From JAAZNO01 sp012798275 (lineage in GTDB: Bacteria > Chloroflexota > Anaerolineae > B4-G1 > SLSP01): DNA of 10,620 nt. The stretch is from NCBI GenBank assembly GCA_035347995.1, contig DAOPQD010000099.1, positions 1 through 10,620 of the forward strand, read 5' to 3'. The notes beneath the pieces are model-generated. The model was not told where the DNA came from. It did no database searches and saw only the letters and a program-made list of their open reading frames with translations. This document shows positions 1 to 5,604 of this stretch, in pieces. Each line of letters begins with the position of its first letter. Position 1 is the first letter of the stretch. Both the position numbers and the translations under genes were made by a program.

Positions 1-12
1 CACGACTCACAT
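1..12 (+). repeat. Possible truncated end of the composite repeat
   Basis: The first bases read CACGA followed by CTCACAT and then TTTC. This matches the distal end of the composite repeat at 10414-10568 read on the minus strand, where CTCACNN heptamers end in CTCACAT followed by TCTTTG. It may be the tail of a third copy lying mostly left of the window. The match is very short, so confidence is low. Confidence 0.3.
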
Positions 13-32
13 TTTCATCCTTGGATGATGTG

Positions 33-54
33 CGCCAGCACCTGGCGTCTCTTT
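33..54 (+). terminator. Hairpin with pyrimidine tail, possible terminator of an upstream gene
   Basis: A perfect 6-bp stem, CGCCAG (33-38) and CTGGCG (42-47), closes a CAC loop and is followed by TCTCTTTC. It could end a rightward transcript entering from outside the window. The stem is short and the tail only partly T-rich, so this is a weak call. On the minus strand it lies about 95 bases past the uxaC stop and lacks a T tract in that direction. Confidence 0.2.
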
Positions 55-65
55 CAAAAATAAAT

Positions 66-121
66 ACGTGCCCACGTGCCCAGGTGCCCACGTTCGTACC
101 TTCACACGTGTCCACGTTTCG
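66..121 (+). repeat. In-register array of seven octamers with core ACGTNNNN
   Basis: Seven consecutive 8-bp units start at 66, 74, 82, 90, 98, 106 and 114. Five begin with ACGT; the others begin AGGT and ACCT. The first two are identical (ACGTGCCC) and the third differs by one base. The array lies in the spacer downstream of uxaC. The same core and spacing recur at 2017-2048. No protein-coding reading is supported here. Confidence 0.65.
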
Positions 122-141
122 GCTGGACAATGACACCAATT

Positions 142-1521
142 TTACAGATGATAGGCTTTTTTCGCCAGTCCCACGGCCAGATCTACCGCCATGCTTTCCG
201 CCTCCTCACGGTCAATGATGCCCCGCACCTGCAATCCCGCCAGCCAATTGGCAGAGGCTCGTCGCCAGACGTCGTGCCGCGCCGGAATGGACAGGAAAGC
301 GCGCGTGTCGTCGTTGAAACCGGCGGTGTTGTAGAGGCCCGCCGTCTCCATCACCTGGTCGAAGAAGCGGCGCATCCCGTTGAGCGAGTCGTTGAACCAC
401 CATGGCGGGCCGAGCTTGATGCAGGGATAGGCGCCCGCCAGCGGCGCCAGCTCGCGCGTGTAGGTGGATTCGTCCAGTGTGAACAGCAGCAGGGTGAACT
501 CGGGCTGATTGCCGAAGCGCTCCAGCAGGGGACGCAGGTTCCGCGTGTATTCGGTCGCCACGGGGATGTCGAAGCCCATGTCCGTCCCGAAGCTGGCGGT
601 CACCTCCGGGTTGTGATTGCGGTACACGGCGGGATGAAGCTGCATCACCAGGCCGTCCTCCACGCTCATGCGGGCCATTTCACACAGCATATGCGCCCAA
701 AAACGCGCGGCGTCCTCCCTCGTCGTCTGGCCCTTAAGCACCCGTTGAAAGATGCCCCCCACTTCCCGCTCGGAGAGCCAGGCGGTCGTCGGCTGAGGGG
801 GGCCGAAGTCCGAGGCGGTGGCGCCGAGGGACTTGAAGCACGCGCGGCGTTGCTCCAGCGCGCGCACGAACGATTTGAAATCCACGATCGAAACGCCGCT
901 GATCTCGCTGAGGGCGTCGAGGTTTTGCCTCCAGCCGGGGGCGTCCAGCGTGAGCACGGCGTCGGGGCGGAAGGTGGGGATGATGCGGCCATCCCAGTCT
1001 GAGGCGCGGAGCGCTTGATGGTGCAGCAGGGGGTCGGTGGCCGGATCGGTAGTCGCGAGCACCTCGATATGGAGCCTCTGGAACAGGCGGCGCGGGGCGT
1101 ATTCCGGCGTGAGCAGCGCGGCCTCGATCTGCTCGTAAATGCGGGAGGCCGATGCGCCGGTGAGCTTCTCGGTCACCCCAAAGAGCGCTTCCAGCTCGTG
1201 GGTGAGCCAGATCCCAGAAGGGGTACCGCGGAACAGATGGAAGTTCTCGGCAAACAGCTGCCAGGTCTGGCGGGGATGGGCTTGGGACAGCAGGCGCTCA
1301 TACGGGATGCCTTGCGAGTACAACATCCGCAGCACGTAGTGATCGGGTTGGATGAGCAATTCGACCGGGTTGCCAAAGCGTCGCTCCGGATCGCTGAAGA
1401 GTGCCGGCTCCACATGGCCGTGGGGAGAGACAATGGGCAAGTCGCGGATCCGGGCATACAATTCCATGGCCAGGGCCTTCTGCGTCGGGTCGGGATCGAA
1501 AAGACGGTCGTCTGCTAGCAT
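142..1521 (-). CDS. uxaC: Uronate (glucuronate/galacturonate) isomerase
   Basis: This 459-residue protein matches the UxaC family of the amidohydrolase superfamily, which converts D-glucuronate to D-fructuronate and D-galacturonate to D-tagaturonate, the first cytoplasmic step of hexuronate catabolism. Visible family features are the metal-binding HxH in SPHGHVEP (H34, H36), HIEVLATTDP near 151-160, IIPTFRPDAV at 180-189, LVMQLHPAVYRNHN near 291-304, KLGPPWWFND at 369-378 and RHDVWRR near 415-421. The length is normal for the family. I start at 1521 because GAAGGA lies 8 bases upstream. The frame stays open further upstream only because it runs into a 12-bp tandem repeat that would encode FKFV over and over. 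The gene diverges from a probable 2-keto-3-deoxygluconate kinase, which suits a uronate pathway. No strong terminator is evident. Confidence 0.93.
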   Translation of the reverse strand: MLADDRLFDPDPTQKALAMELYARIRDLPIVSPHGHVEPALFSDPERRFGNPVELLIQPDHYVLRMLYSQGIPYERLLSQAHPRQTWQLFAENFHLFRGTPSGIWLTHELEALFGVTEKLTGASASRIYEQIEAALLTPEYAPRRLFQRLHIEVLATTDPATDPLLHHQALRASDWDGRIIPTFRPDAVLTLDAPGWRQNLDALSEISGVSIVDFKSFVRALEQRRACFKSLGATASDFGPPQPTTAWLSEREVGGIFQRVLKGQTTREDAARFWAHMLCEMARMSVEDGLVMQLHPAVYRNHNPEVTASFGTDMGFDIPVATEYTRNLRPLLERFGNQPEFTLLLFTLDESTYTRELAPLAGAYPCIKLGPPWWFNDSLNGMRRFFDQVMETAGLYNTAGFNDDTRAFLSIPARHDVWRRASANWLAGLQVRGIIDREEAESMAVDLAVGLAKKAYHL

Positions 1522-1529
1522 CGCATCAT

Positions 1530-1535
1530 TCCTTC
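1530..1535 (-). promoter_or_regulatory. Shine-Dalgarno site fixing the uxaC start
   Basis: On the minus strand GAAGGA ends 8 bases before the ATG at 1521. It favours this start over the longer reading through the tandem repeat, which begins only about 30 bases upstream of the ATG. Any uxaC promoter must lie within or beyond the repeat. Confidence 0.6.
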
Positions 1536-1551
1536 GAAAATGGCCCCGAAT

Positions 1552-1772
1552 GAACACGAATTTGAACACGAATTTGAACACGAATTTGAACACGAATTTG
1601 AACACGAATTTGAACACNNNNNNNNNNNNNNNNNNNNNNNNNNNNNNNNNNNNNNNNNNNNNNNNNNNNNNNNNNNNNNNNNNNNNNNNNNNNNNNNNNN
1701 NNNNNNNNNNNNNNNNNCGAATTTGAACACGAATTTGAACACGAATTTGAACACGAATTTGAACACGAATTT
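1552..1772 (+). repeat. 12-bp tandem repeat GAACACGAATTT, interrupted by an assembly gap
   Basis: Five exact copies plus a half copy (1552-1617) precede the gap. A 7-base partial and four exact copies (1718-1772) follow it. The visible units are identical, which suggests recent expansion, and the true copy number is unknown. Because the unit is 12 bp, five of the six frames are open through it; they would encode EHEF, NTNL, KFVF, NSCS or IRVQ repeats. I see no start signals supporting translation. It lies between uxaC and the composite repeat at 1775, whose edge reads CACGAATAAG and so shares the word CACGAAT with the repeat unit. Confidence 0.95.
1618..1717. other. Assembly gap of exactly 100 N
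   Basis: A run of exactly 100 N lies inside the tandem repeat. A round 100 is the usual placeholder for a gap of unknown size. The repeat phase does not continue cleanly across it: the left side ends GAACAC and the right side begins CGAATTT. The array length and anything else hidden here are therefore undetermined. Confidence 0.95.
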
Positions 1773-1774
1773 CA

Positions 1775-1904
1775 CGAATAAGATGAGAAATTCCTGGCCC
1801 GGGGCTGCTACGTCCTCAAACACCGCGCTTCAGCGCGGTGGGCTCGTGTCAAACCGGTGAACCGTTACAGCCTCTACTCACCCCTCACGACTCACAACTC
1901 ACGT
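1775..1904 (+). repeat. Composite intergenic repeat, copy A
   Basis: A 77-bp block (1775-1851) holds the palindrome at 1821-1840, with stem CACCGCGC, loop TTCA and stem GCGCGGTG. A 21-bp block (1852-1872) and four CTCACNN heptamers (1877-1904) follow. The element aligns with the reverse complement of 10414-10568: the first block has about five substitutions and a 2-base indel, and the 21-bp block matches at 17 positions. Copy A lacks the 23-bp hairpin found in copy B. It encodes nothing. The GC palindrome with a short loop resembles REP-like or IS200/IS605-derived sequences, but no transposase is present and that origin is inference. Confidence 0.8.
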
Positions 1905-1954
1905 CATCAGTGGTGTGCCGCAGGAACATGCCACCTTCTGCCTTCCGGCGCGAG

Positions 1955-1983
1955 TTGACGCCAGGACGCTATAATGTTATCAT
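1955..1983 (+). promoter_or_regulatory. Probable sigma-70-type promoter for the kinase-mgsA-pgi operon
   Basis: TTGACG (1955-1960) and TATCAT (1978-1983) are separated by 17 bases, each matching the consensus at five of six positions. Transcription would start near 1990 and give a leader of about 100 bases before the kinase ATG. A perfect TATAAT at 1970-1975 lies within the spacer, only 9 bases from TTGACG, so it would need a different -35 element. Which hexamer is used cannot be settled by reading. Confidence 0.5.
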
Positions 1984-1996
1984 GGTAGCATGAATT
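1978..1996. promoter_or_regulatory. Possible operator overlapping the kinase -10 element
   Basis: TCATG (1980-1984) and CATGA (1989-1993) form an inverted repeat around GTAG, flanked by T/A-rich bases. It covers the proposed -10 element and start point, where a repressor would block transcription. No regulator gene is in the window, and I cannot assign the site to a family. Confidence 0.25.
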
Positions 1997-2016
1997 GTCA
2001 GGTGGCTTACCGATGA

Positions 2017-2073
2017 ACGTGGACACGTGAGCACGTAGAAACGTAAGTGATTCGCTGACTGCTGACTCGCTGA
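2017..2073 (+). repeat. Octamer array ACGTNNNN followed by NNGCTGA words, in the kinase leader
   Basis: Four in-register octamers start at 2017, 2025, 2033 and 2041 and all begin with ACGT. They are followed by TCGCTGA (2052), CTGCTGA (2059) and CTCGCTGA (2066). The stretch lies in the predicted 5' leader, ending just before the kinase Shine-Dalgarno site at 2082-2087. The core matches the array at 66-121. Confidence 0.6.
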
Positions 2074-2092
2074 TCTCTATTAAGGAGCCCTC

Positions 2093-3175
2093 ATGAACAT
2101 TGACTTCAATATTCCACAAGCGGGGACGTTGGATTTGCTCTCCCTCGGTGCTCTGGTGCATCGAGTGGATCCGGGAGAGATCCCCTTTCGCAAGTCCACC
2201 CACTGGACGGTGCACGTCAGCGGCGGCGAGTACAACGTCGCCGCTAATCTGGCGGATTGTTTCCAACTGCGCACCGGCATCGTCACGGCGATGGTGGATT
2301 ACCCGATTGGCGATCTCATCGCCGAGCGGGTGCGCGCGATGGGCGTGCGTCCGTTCTACAAACATTTCGCGCACAACGGCGTAAACGGCCCGAACATGGC
2401 GACGGTGTACAGCGACCGGGGGTACGGAGTACGCGCGCCTGTCGTCTTCTACAACCGCGCCAATGAGGCGGCGGCCCAACTCAAACCGGGCGACTTTGAC
2501 TGGCCGGCGCTCATGGCGGAGGGCGTGCGGTGGTTCCATAGCGGCGGCATCTTCGCCGCGCTCTCCGAGACCACGGGTGAAGTGATTATCGAGGCGATGC
2601 AGGCGGCCAGGGCCGCGGGGGCGGTCACCTCATTCGATCTGAACTACCGCGCCAAGCTGTGGAATCTCTGGGGCGGACCGGCGAAGGCGCAGTCCGTGAT
2701 CCGGCGCATCGTCGAACACGTGGACGTGTTGGTCGGCAATGAGGAGGATTTGCAGCTGGGCCTCGGCATCGCCGGGCCGAACGTCGTGGCGCAGTCCAGC
2801 CTCGATCCGAGCGTGTTTTTGGGGATGATTGACCAGGTCGTGACCCGGTACCCGCAAGTGAAAGTGGTCGCCACGACGTTGCGGGAAGTGCATTCGACCA
2901 ACCGCCATACCTGGAGCGCGGTCGCCTGGATGAACGGGCAGACGTACACTGCGCCGACGGTTGAGCTGGAGGTCCTGGATCGCGTCGGCGGCGGGGACGG
3001 CTTTGCGGCGGGACTGTTCTACGGCTTGCTGACCGGCGCGGAGCCGCAGGAGGCGGTGGACCTCGGCTGGGCGCATGGCGCATTGCTGACCACTTCTCCT
3101 GGCGATACTACCATGGCGACGCTGGAGCAGGTGCGGGCCTTCGCCAGAGGCGGTTCGGCTCGCATCCAGCGCTGA
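2093..3175 (+). CDS. PfkB-family sugar kinase, probable 2-dehydro-3-deoxygluconokinase
   Basis: This 360-residue ribokinase/PfkB-fold kinase transfers phosphate from ATP to a sugar hydroxyl in the cytoplasm. The substrate-side glycine motif is SGGEYNVAANLA (43-54). FDLNYRAKLW (181-190) and GNEED (215-219) resemble 2-keto-3-deoxygluconate kinases. The C-terminal signature is DRVGGGDGF (296-304), with D302 as the expected catalytic base; the usual DTTGAGD reads DRVGGGD here. The C-terminal PGD (336-338) is also seen in such kinases. AAGGAG lies 5 bases before the ATG. The neighbouring uxaC makes 2-keto-3-deoxygluconate a reasonable substrate, giving the 6-phosphate (KDPG). PfkB specificity is hard to read from sequence, so fructokinase or another sugar kinase remains possible. 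It is the first gene of a likely operon with mgsA and pgi. Confidence 0.85.
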   Translation: MNIDFNIPQAGTLDLLSLGALVHRVDPGEIPFRKSTHWTVHVSGGEYNVAANLADCFQLRTGIVTAMVDYPIGDLIAERVRAMGVRPFYKHFAHNGVNGPNMATVYSDRGYGVRAPVVFYNRANEAAAQLKPGDFDWPALMAEGVRWFHSGGIFAALSETTGEVIIEAMQAARAAGAVTSFDLNYRAKLWNLWGGPAKAQSVIRRIVEHVDVLVGNEEDLQLGLGIAGPNVVAQSSLDPSVFLGMIDQVVTRYPQVKVVATTLREVHSTNRHTWSAVAWMNGQTYTAPTVELEVLDRVGGGDGFAAGLFYGLLTGAEPQEAVDLGWAHGALLTTSPGDTTMATLEQVRAFARGGSARIQR

Positions 3176-3216
3176 CGGGGATTTCTCGCACAGGGCATGG
3201 AGGAAAGGAGCCTCAG

Positions 3217-3783
3217 ATGAACTACACAACGCGGGTGATCTCTCAAAAGAAGCGGATTGCCCTGGTAGCGCACGACAACAAGAAGCAAGACCTCCTGGAA
3301 TGGGCGCGCTGGAACCGGGCGCTGCTGGTAGAGCACGAGCTGTATGCCACAGGCACGACGGGCAGGTTGCTCGAAGAGGTTTTGGGGACCCCGGTCCATA
3401 AGTTTCAGAGCGGGCCTCTGGGAGGAGATCAGCAGGTCGGCGCCAAGATTGCGGAAGGCGACATTGACTTCATGATCTTCTTTTGGGACCCCCTGTCGCC
3501 GCAACCGCACGACACCGATGTGAAGGCGTTGCTGCGCATCGCCGTGGTGTGGAATATCCCCGTCGCCTGCAATCGCGCTACGGCGGATTTCATGATCTCC
3601 TCGTCGCTCATGAACGGCGAATACCAGCGGCTCATCATGGACTATCAGCCCTACCGGGAGCGGCAGATCGAGGCGTTGGTAGAGGACAAAATGCAGGAGT
3701 GGGAGGCCGAGGCTGAAGCCGCATCCGCCACCCGCGAGCCGGACGAGGCAGAGGACGAAACGCTCACGCAAGAACACGGATGA
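3217..3783 (+). CDS. mgsA: Methylglyoxal synthase
   Basis: This 188-residue protein matches methylglyoxal synthase, which converts dihydroxyacetone phosphate to methylglyoxal and phosphate and bypasses lower glycolysis when phosphate is short or sugar phosphates build up. The key residues fall at the same numbers as in the E. coli enzyme: H19, D20, D71 (in SGPLGGDQQ, the catalytic Asp), D91 (in FFWDPL), H98 and D101. The core ends near residue 152. About 35 further residues form a charged, strongly acidic tail absent from the 152-residue E. coli protein. The start has AAGGAG 6 bases upstream, and the gene lies 41 bp after the kinase, consistent with one operon. The last codons (QEHG) fall in GAACACGG, the same GAACAC word as the repeat at 1552. 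Confidence 0.95.
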   Translation: MNYTTRVISQKKRIALVAHDNKKQDLLEWARWNRALLVEHELYATGTTGRLLEEVLGTPVHKFQSGPLGGDQQVGAKIAEGDIDFMIFFWDPLSPQPHDTDVKALLRIAVVWNIPVACNRATADFMISSSLMNGEYQRLIMDYQPYRERQIEALVEDKMQEWEAEAEAASATREPDEAEDETLTQEHG

Positions 3784-3793
3784 ACACAGCTCA

Positions 3794-3827
3794 CCCATTA
3801 CCCATTACCATTGCCCATTACCCACAC
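3794..3827 (+). repeat. Heptamer array CCCATTA between mgsA and pgi
   Basis: Units CCCATTA (3794), CCCATTA (3801), CCATTG (3808), CCCATTA (3814) and CCCACAC (3821) fill most of the 57-bp spacer. They stop just before the pgi ribosome-binding site AAGGAGG (3830-3836). The pattern resembles the heptanucleotide STRR repeats known from filamentous cyanobacteria. It has no terminator-like structure, so it need not break the operon. Confidence 0.7.
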
Positions 3828-3840
3828 ATAAGGAGGCACC

Positions 3841-5490
3841 ATGTCTGGCGTTGAAACCTTGCCTGCCTGGCAGGCGCTGATCCAACATCAACGGGAAATC
3901 GCTGGGCTGCACATGCGCGATCTCTTCGCCGCTGACCCGCAGCGCTTCGAGAAATTCTCCTTGCGCCTGGGCGACATCCTGTTCGACTATTCGAAGAATC
4001 GCATCACCGAGCAGACCCTGCCGCTGCTCTTGGAGCTGGCGCGACAGGCCGATCTCGCCGCCTACATCGCGGCGATGTTCCGCGGCGAGAAGATCAACCT
4101 CACCGAGGGCCGCGCCGTCCTGCACGTCGCCCTGCGGAATCGCTCCAATGAGCCGATCTACGTGGACGGCCAGGACGTGATGCCCGACGTCAACCGCGTC
4201 CTGGCCCAAATGCGCCGCTTCAGCGAGGCCGTCCGTTCGGGCGAGTGGCGGGGTTACACTGGCAAGCCCATCACCGATGTCGTCAACATCGGCATCGGCG
4301 GCTCCGATCTCGGCCCCAAGATGGTGTGCGAGGCGCTCAAGCCCTACGCCCAACCCGGCCTGCGCGTCCATTTCGTCTCCAACGTGGATAGCACGGACCT
4401 GGTCGAGACGCTGCGACGTCTCGCCCCCGAAACGACGCTGTTCCTGGTGGCGTCCAAGACCTTTACCACCCAGGAGACGATGACCAACGCCCACTCAGCC
4501 CGGCAGTGGTTCCTCGCTGCGGCGAAGGACGAGGCGCACATCGCCCGGCACTTCGCGGCGATGTCCACCAACACCGCTGCGGTGCGCGCTTTCGGCATTG
4601 ACCCCGCCAACATGTTCGAGTTCTGGGATTGGGTCGGCGGGCGCTATTCGCTCTGGTCGGCGATTGGCCTCTCCATCGCCATCTACCTGGGCATGGACAA
4701 CTTCGAGGCGTTGCTCGCCGGTGCGCACCGGGTGGATCAGCACTTCCGCACCGCGCCCTTCGAGCAGAACCTCCCCGTCATCATGGGGCTGTTGGGAATC
4801 TGGTACAACAACTTCTTCGGCGCCGAATCCCACGCCATTCTGCCCTATGACCAGTACCTGATGTACTTCCCGGGCTACTTCCAGCAAGGCGATATGGAGA
4901 GCAACGGCAAGAGCGTTACCCGGCAGGGCGAGCCGGTGACCGTCTCCACCGGCCCCGTCATTTGGGGACAACCCGGCACCAATGGCCAACACGCCTTCTA
5001 CCAGCTCCTCCATCAGGGCACCAAACTCGTCCCCTGCGACTTCCTGGCGGCGGCGCAGAGCCACAATCCCCTGGGCGAGCATCACCCGATTTTGCTCTCC
5101 AACTACCTGGCGCAGACCGAGGCTCTGATGCGGGGCAAGACGCCCGAGGAGGCGCGCGCTGAACTGCTGGCCGAGGGCCATTCCGGCGCGCAGCTCGAGC
5201 TGTTGGTCGCCGCCAAGACCTTCCCCGGCAACCGCCCCACCAACTCGTTCCTCTATCCCAAATTGACCCCAGAAGTCCTCGGCGCGTTGATTGCGCTCTA
5301 CGAGCACAAAATCTTCACGCAGGGCGTGATCTGGAACGTCAACTCTTTCGACCAGATGGGCGTGGAGCTCGGCAAGCAGCTGGCGAAGCGCATTTTGCCG
5401 GAGCTGACCCGTGAGGGGGAAGTGACGACCCACGACGCTTCCACCAATGGACTGCTGAACGCCCTCAAATCCATGAGGCGCGGCGCGTGA
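3841..5490 (+). CDS. pgi: Glucose-6-phosphate isomerase
   Basis: This 549-residue protein, the same length as E. coli Pgi, interconverts glucose 6-phosphate and fructose 6-phosphate. Its SIS domains show NIGIGGSDLG (149-158), SKTFTTQET (205-213), the first PGI signature around GGRYSLWSAIGL (266-277) and the second in NSFDQMGVELGK (501-512). The expected catalytic residues are present: E353 in DMESNGK, H384 in GTNGQH and K512. AAGGAGG lies 4 bases before the ATG, so the start is well supported. It is probably the last gene of the kinase-mgsA-pgi operon and links hexose phosphate pools to the sugar-acid branch. Nothing appears broken. Long open frames on the opposite strand are compositional shadows. 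Confidence 0.97.
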   Translation: MSGVETLPAWQALIQHQREIAGLHMRDLFAADPQRFEKFSLRLGDILFDYSKNRITEQTLPLLLELARQADLAAYIAAMFRGEKINLTEGRAVLHVALRNRSNEPIYVDGQDVMPDVNRVLAQMRRFSEAVRSGEWRGYTGKPITDVVNIGIGGSDLGPKMVCEALKPYAQPGLRVHFVSNVDSTDLVETLRRLAPETTLFLVASKTFTTQETMTNAHSARQWFLAAAKDEAHIARHFAAMSTNTAAVRAFGIDPANMFEFWDWVGGRYSLWSAIGLSIAIYLGMDNFEALLAGAHRVDQHFRTAPFEQNLPVIMGLLGIWYNNFFGAESHAILPYDQYLMYFPGYFQQGDMESNGKSVTRQGEPVTVSTGPVIWGQPGTNGQHAFYQLLHQGTKLVPCDFLAAAQSHNPLGEHHPILLSNYLAQTEALMRGKTPEEARAELLAEGHSGAQLELLVAAKTFPGNRPTNSFLYPKLTPEVLGALIALYEHKIFTQGVIWNVNSFDQMGVELGKQLAKRILPELTREGEVTTHDASTNGLLNALKSMRRGA

Positions 5491-5510
5491 CCGTTGCGAT
5501 TCCGGCAAGG

Positions 5511-5543
5511 GCCTGGAGCTGGCGCTTCAGGCCCGCTTTCTTT
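5511..5543 (+). terminator. Candidate intrinsic terminator after pgi
   Basis: A hairpin begins 20 bases after the pgi stop. The arms GCCTGGAGC (5511-5519) and GCTTCAGGC (5524-5532) pair over nine positions with one G-U around a TGGC loop, and CCGCTTTCTTT follows. GCAAGG (5505-5510) and CCTTGC (5545-5550) could form an outer pairing. The T tract is interrupted, so strength is uncertain. Confidence 0.5.
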
Positions 5544-5548
5544 GCCTT

Positions 5549-5565
5549 GCGGGGGCTAGCCCCGC
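5549..5565 (+). other. GC-rich hairpin upstream of dnaE
   Basis: GCGGGG (5549-5554) and CCCCGC (5560-5565) form a 6-bp GC stem around GCTAG. It shares bases with the outer arm of the preceding terminator-like structure, so the two foldings would compete. It lies just upstream of the dnaE promoter-like sequence. Whether it acts in termination or not at all is unknown. Confidence 0.3.
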
Positions 5566-5569
5566 GCAT

Positions 5570-5604
5570 TTGCCCGCTTACCGGGCTGCGGTATAACCTG
5601 GCGT
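5570..5604 (+). promoter_or_regulatory. Promoter-like sequence placing dnaE on a leaderless transcript
   Basis: TTGCCC (5570-5575), a 16-base spacer and TATAAC (5592-5597) are followed by only 7 bases before the dnaE ATG at 5605. The start point would therefore fall at or next to the A of the ATG. No Shine-Dalgarno motif precedes this start, unlike the kinase, mgsA and pgi, which all have strong ones. Together these suggest a leaderless mRNA; this is inference from spacing. Confidence 0.45.

Noticed and set aside
76..1002. Plus-strand frame opposite uxaC
   Set aside because: It is a shadow of uxaC, with low-complexity composition and no start signal.
1522..1617. N-terminal extension of uxaC through the tandem repeat (FKFV repeats)
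   Set aside because: GAAGGA is correctly spaced before the ATG at 1521, family members do not have such a region, and the open frame follows simply from a 12-bp unit without stops in that frame.
1552..1772. CRISPR array
   Set aside because: Units are contiguous 12-mers without spacers, and no cas genes are present.
1540..1860. Open frame encoding EHEF repeats across the gap
   Set aside because: It consists of repeat and N bases, has no ribosome-binding site, and five of six frames are open in this repeat by construction.
1955..1975. Promoter made of TTGACG and the perfect TATAAT
   Set aside because: The spacer is only 9 bases, too short for a sigma-70-type promoter. TATCAT at 17 bases fits better.
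4495..5508. Long minus-strand frame opposite pgi
   Set aside because: It is a GC-driven shadow of a clearly conserved gene, with no recognisable domain.
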